This document shows, piece by piece, positions 61,415 to 64,000 of a DNA stretch of 64,000 nucleotides. This DNA comes from JASFYU01 sp045046905 (GTDB lineage: Bacteria; Bacteroidota; Bacteroidia; Flavobacteriales; Flavobacteriaceae), in the NCBI GenBank assembly GCA_045046905.1, contig JASFYU010000064.1, forward strand, positions 1 through 64,000, read 5' to 3'. How positions within the stretch are numbered: the first letter of the stretch is position 1; every line of letters begins with the position of its first letter. A model generated the notes under the pieces. It saw only the letters and a program-made list of their open reading frames with translations, had not been told where the DNA came from and made no database searches. Made by a program: the position numbers and the translations under genes.

Positions 61415-62290
61415 TCAGTTTACTTTTCCTTTGATTATGCGTTCATTTCCGAACATATCTTTTCGTAATTCAATATCTAAATAATTATGCGTTTCTAAAA
61501 GTTGTTTCATTTCTCTTGCCAAATATTGATTTATTTCTAGATACAACATCCCGTTACGCTTTAAATTTATTTTTGAAAAGCGTGCAATATGCTCGTAAAA
61601 TAGCAATGGATCTTCATCTGACACGAACAAGGCAATAACAGGCTCATATTTTTTTACGTTTCTATGGATTTCTTTTTTTTCTGAATTCCTCACATAAGGC
61701 GGATTTGAAACTATAATATCAAATTTTATTTCAAGTGACTTCAATATTAAAATATCTGCCTTTATCCATTTTATTTCTACAGCGTTTAACTCAGCATTTT
61801 GCTGTGCTACTTTCAATGCTTTTTCTGAAAGCTCAAGTGCATATACCTTGGCATTCGGCAGCTTCTTGGCCAAGGAAATTGCGATACATCCGCTTCCTGT
61901 ACCCATATCTAAAATACAAATTTCTTTATCCTGCCCATTTCGAGCTATAGTGCTAACACCTTGTACGTCTTTCAAAATAGCGTGTACCAATTCTTCGGTT
62001 TCTGGTCGAGGTATCAATACATGTTCATTCACTATAAAATCCATCTCCATAAAATGGCTCTTGCCGATAATATATTGAATAGGGCGCTCTAAGCGCAATT
62101 GGGCCAAGGCCTCGAACATGGGCTGTTCCTCATTTTTAGAAATCAGCAACTCGGGCTGCATGGCTAATACAAAGCGCTCCAAATTTAAATGGTGTTCTAT
62201 CAGCATATAAAAAAAACTGTCTACCTCTTCTTTGGGGTAGAATTCATCAAGTTCTTTATGAAATATATTTTTAATCTCTCTGAGCAACAT
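61415..62290 (-). CDS. prmC: Peptide chain release factor N5-glutamine methyltransferase
   Basis: Methylates the GGQ glutamine of release factors. 291 residues. The N-terminal helical domain has RLERPIQYIIGKSHFMEMDF and VLIPRPETEELV; the AdoMet fold has ILDMGTGSGCIAISLAKKLP, and the catalytic NPPY is in FDIIVSNPPYVRNSEKKE. It is coupled to the LOG gene and ligA, and lies four bases after the GNAT gene. Length and motifs are normal. Confidence 0.95.
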   Translation of the reverse strand: MLLREIKNIFHKELDEFYPKEEVDSFFYMLIEHHLNLERFVLAMQPELLISKNEEQPMFEALAQLRLERPIQYIIGKSHFMEMDFIVNEHVLIPRPETEELVHAILKDVQGVSTIARNGQDKEICILDMGTGSGCIAISLAKKLPNAKVYALELSEKALKVAQQNAELNAVEIKWIKADILILKSLEIKFDIIVSNPPYVRNSEKKEIHRNVKKYEPVIALFVSDEDPLLFYEHIARFSKINLKRNGMLYLEINQYLAREMKQLLETHNYLDIELRKDMFGNERIIKGKVN

Positions 62291-62293
62291 TCA

Positions 62294-62779
62294 CTACAAT
62301 TCTTTTAACATCCATACTTGGCATGAATAATGACCGGTATCACCCATAGGGTCATCAATATATTCAAACCCATTTTTTAAATATAGCTTTTGTGCGGCTT
62401 TCATATAGGGCATGGTCTCCAAATAACATTTTTCAAAACCGTAGATCTTGGCCCTTTCCAAACAAATTGTTATCATTTTCGCTCCCAAACCTCTACCTCT
62501 TGCCTCTTTGATAAGATACATTTTTTGCAATTCACATATATTGCCCACAAAACTATCTAGTTGGGCAATTCCGGCACAACCAATTATACGCCCCCTCTCC
62601 TCTAGTACAAAATAGGTAGCACGCGGCACATCATAGTTTTCATACATATGATCCAATGCCTTGTCAGCAAATGCAGTACCCATTTTTGAAACCCCTAAAT
62701 CTTCTAATACCAGACGTATAAGCCGTGCTACTTCGGCCGAATCTTTTCGGTTTATTTCACGTATAAAAGCAGTTTCCAT
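62294..62779 (-). CDS. GNAT-family N-acetyltransferase
   Basis: A 161-residue acetyltransferase. The acetyl-CoA binding loop is ARGRGLGAKMITICLERAK, after the strand CELQKMYLIKEA; the end YLETMPYMKAAQKLYLKNGF is typical. Start: METAFIREI at 62779 fits the first beta strand, while an ATG 54 bases upstream would add a tail of no known type. Substrate unknown. It leads the operon GNAT - prmC - LOG - ligA and diverges from ribD. Confidence 0.9.
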   Translation of the reverse strand: METAFIREINRKDSAEVARLIRLVLEDLGVSKMGTAFADKALDHMYENYDVPRATYFVLEERGRIIGCAGIAQLDSFVGNICELQKMYLIKEARGRGLGAKMITICLERAKIYGFEKCYLETMPYMKAAQKLYLKNGFEYIDDPMGDTGHYSCQVWMLKEL

Positions 62780-62809
62780 AAAAATGAAAATAGGTCTATT
62801 ATAAAGTTC

Positions 62810-62817
62810 TATTTTTG
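62810..62817 (+). promoter_or_regulatory. -7-like element upstream of ribD
   Basis: TATTTTTG matches TAnnTTTG exactly, 62 bases before the ribD start. No good TTG stands 20 bases upstream. Confidence 0.25.
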
Positions 62818-62879
62818 CGAGGTGAATATACATGAAATGCGTATAATCCTAAAATTTTATACCACCCAAAGCGAATACA

Positions 62880-63965
62880 ATGCGAATTACATCTGACCTA
62901 AAAAGCAAGAGAAAAATATCAGATGAAAAATACATATTGCGATGTATACAACTGGCTAAAAATGGACTTGGCACCACCTTCCCCAACCCCATGGTCGGCT
63001 GCGTTCTTGTGCATAACAACAAAATCATTGGCGAGGGGTACACCAGTGCCTATGGCGGTGCACATGCCGAGGTGAATGCCATTAATTCGGTGACGAACAA
63101 ATCACTATTGGAGAACACCACGCTTTATGTGACCCTTGAACCCTGTTCTCATTACGGAAAAACGCCACCCTGTGCCGATTTAATCCTAAAATATAAGATT
63201 CCTAGAATTGTAATCGGCACTATGGACCCCAATGAAAAGGTCTCTGGTAGGGGTATTAAAAAATTACGAGCTGAGGGGTGCGAAGTATTGGTCGGGGTCT
63301 GCGAACAGGAATCGAAGAATCACCATAAACGCTTCTTAAGGTTTCATCAACAAAAACGCCCCTATATAATTCTGAAGTGGGCTCAGACTTCAGATGGGTT
63401 TATAGCACCTGACAAGGGTCTTCGAAGCAATGACCCCAAACCCTATTGGATAACCAATAAAAATTCAAGGCAATTGGTGCATAAATGGCGCAGTGAGGAA
63501 CAGGCCATATTAGTAGGCACAAATACAATTTTGGAAGACAACCCTAAGCTTGATGTTCGTAAGTGGCTCGGTAGCTCCCCTACCAGAATGGTATTGGACA
63601 AGAATTTAAAAATAGATGCGAACTACCATATTTTAGATACTAGCATAAAAACAATTGTTTTCACAGAAATTAAGGATAGATCAAAATATACAAAGGGCGT
63701 TATATATGAGGTAGTAGATTTCTCTAATGAATTGCTGCAGCGGCTATGCGAAATAGGATATAAACATTCTATTTTAAGTATTCTTATCGAAGGTGGCTCT
63801 AAAACTATTCAATCTTTTATAGAAAAGAATCTTTGGGACGAGGCAAGGGTCTTTACAGGAACCTCTCAGTTCGGAAACGGACTGAAAGCACCAAGATTAT
63901 CAGCAAAACAAGTCAGCTCTCTTCAAATCGGAACTGACACCCTAAACATATACAAAAATGATTAA
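62880..63965 (+). CDS. ribD: Bifunctional riboflavin deaminase/reductase RibD
   Basis: Second and third steps of riboflavin synthesis. 361 residues. The N-terminal zinc deaminase (about 15-150) has the His-Ala-Glu in GGAHAEVNAI and the cysteines in EPCSHYGKTPPC. The reductase (about 155-361) has ILKWAQTSDGFIAPDKGLRS, ITNKNSRQLVHKWRSEEQAI and SILIEGGSKTIQSFIEKNLW. An FMN riboswitch is not visible upstream. The start ATG at 62880 has no in-frame rival. The stop overlaps the HAD start by eight bases. Confidence 0.96.
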   Translation: MRITSDLKSKRKISDEKYILRCIQLAKNGLGTTFPNPMVGCVLVHNNKIIGEGYTSAYGGAHAEVNAINSVTNKSLLENTTLYVTLEPCSHYGKTPPCADLILKYKIPRIVIGTMDPNEKVSGRGIKKLRAEGCEVLVGVCEQESKNHHKRFLRFHQQKRPYIILKWAQTSDGFIAPDKGLRSNDPKPYWITNKNSRQLVHKWRSEEQAILVGTNTILEDNPKLDVRKWLGSSPTRMVLDKNLKIDANYHILDTSIKTIVFTEIKDRSKYTKGVIYEVVDFSNELLQRLCEIGYKHSILSILIEGGSKTIQSFIEKNLWDEARVFTGTSQFGNGLKAPRLSAKQVSSLQIGTDTLNIYKND

Positions 63966-64000
63966 AAATATCATATTCGATTTTGGCGATGTCTTTATCA
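63958..64000 (+). CDS. HAD-superfamily hydrolase, N-terminal part
   Basis: ATG at 63958 inside the end of ribD gives MIKNIIFDFGDVFI to the right edge. The first HAD motif is DFGDV, with the nucleophile Asp in FDFGD. The family includes sugar-phosphate and FMN-type phosphatases. The next gene after ribD in an overlapping operon may be the missing riboflavin-pathway phosphatase; this is inference. Confidence 0.75.
   Translation, partial: MIKNIIFDFGDVFI

Overview
The window looks like a chromosomal segment of a marine-type member of the Flavobacteriaceae (phylum Bacteroidota). It is AT-rich. Its gene families are typical of that group: a PorP/SprF protein, the DUF4835-coaBC-omega-bamD-dapA cluster, RprXY, a YtxJ bacilliredoxin, LytTR and TPR-kinase regulators, and many short lipoprotein signals ending in a lipobox Cys. 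A perfect Bacteroidota-type promoter (TTG, 20 bases, TATATTTG) stands in front of the SRP RNA gene. I cannot name a genus. Most of the window is ordinary core genome; I see no rRNA, intact tRNA, CRISPR array, transposase or prophage.

Layout. 1-7.1 kb: partial EamA transporter, an unnamed helical-repeat protein, a short-form leuA with a divergent leuB, and pheT. 7.2-17.9 kb: a fasciclin protein, lipoproteins, a YbiT-type ABC-F ATPase, a TlpA-like lipoprotein bracketed by inverted repeats, fructose-6-phosphate aldolase/transaldolase, an SDR, SRP RNA, glutaminyl cyclase, a thioesterase and a beta-helix lipoprotein. 18.3-23.2 kb: a regulatory island with a LytTR protein that has a degenerate receiver, a 52-residue lipoprotein with its own terminator, a TPR sensor kinase, its LuxR-type regulator and an unknown protein. 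The first and last genes share an upstream motif. 23.2-33.5 kb: glyA, ytxJ, clpB, a TetR regulator, a PorP/SprF protein with a SPOR-like tail, and lipoproteins. 33.6-42.5 kb: smpB, pcm, a Gfo/Idh/MocA oxidoreductase, 3-hydroxyacyl-CoA dehydrogenase, DUF1015, yggS, an exonuclease/GIY-YIG fusion, a K+ channel, miaA and gluconokinase. 42.6-55.3 kb, all on the minus strand: rprY, rprX, coaE, YbbR, a glycosyltransferase, fabI, recN, DUF4835, coaBC, omega, bamD, dapA and DUF6913. 55.4-64 kb: a 5'-nucleotidase split over two genes, a frameshifted GNAT pseudogene, a NIPSNAP protein, ligA, a LOG-family protein, prmC, a GNAT, ribD and the start of a HAD hydrolase.

Two families of dispersed intergenic repeats are visible. 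One is a GC-rich hairpin unit built around CCTGCC...GGCAGG and CCTCG...CGAGG. The other is an 18-base TTAGGTCGAACTCAGGTT repeat, which occurs in inverted and direct copies around the TlpA-like gene. The best candidates for something undescribed are the 18.3-23.2 kb regulatory island, with its small lipoprotein and shared upstream motif, and the leuB copy that lacks one metal-binding aspartate.
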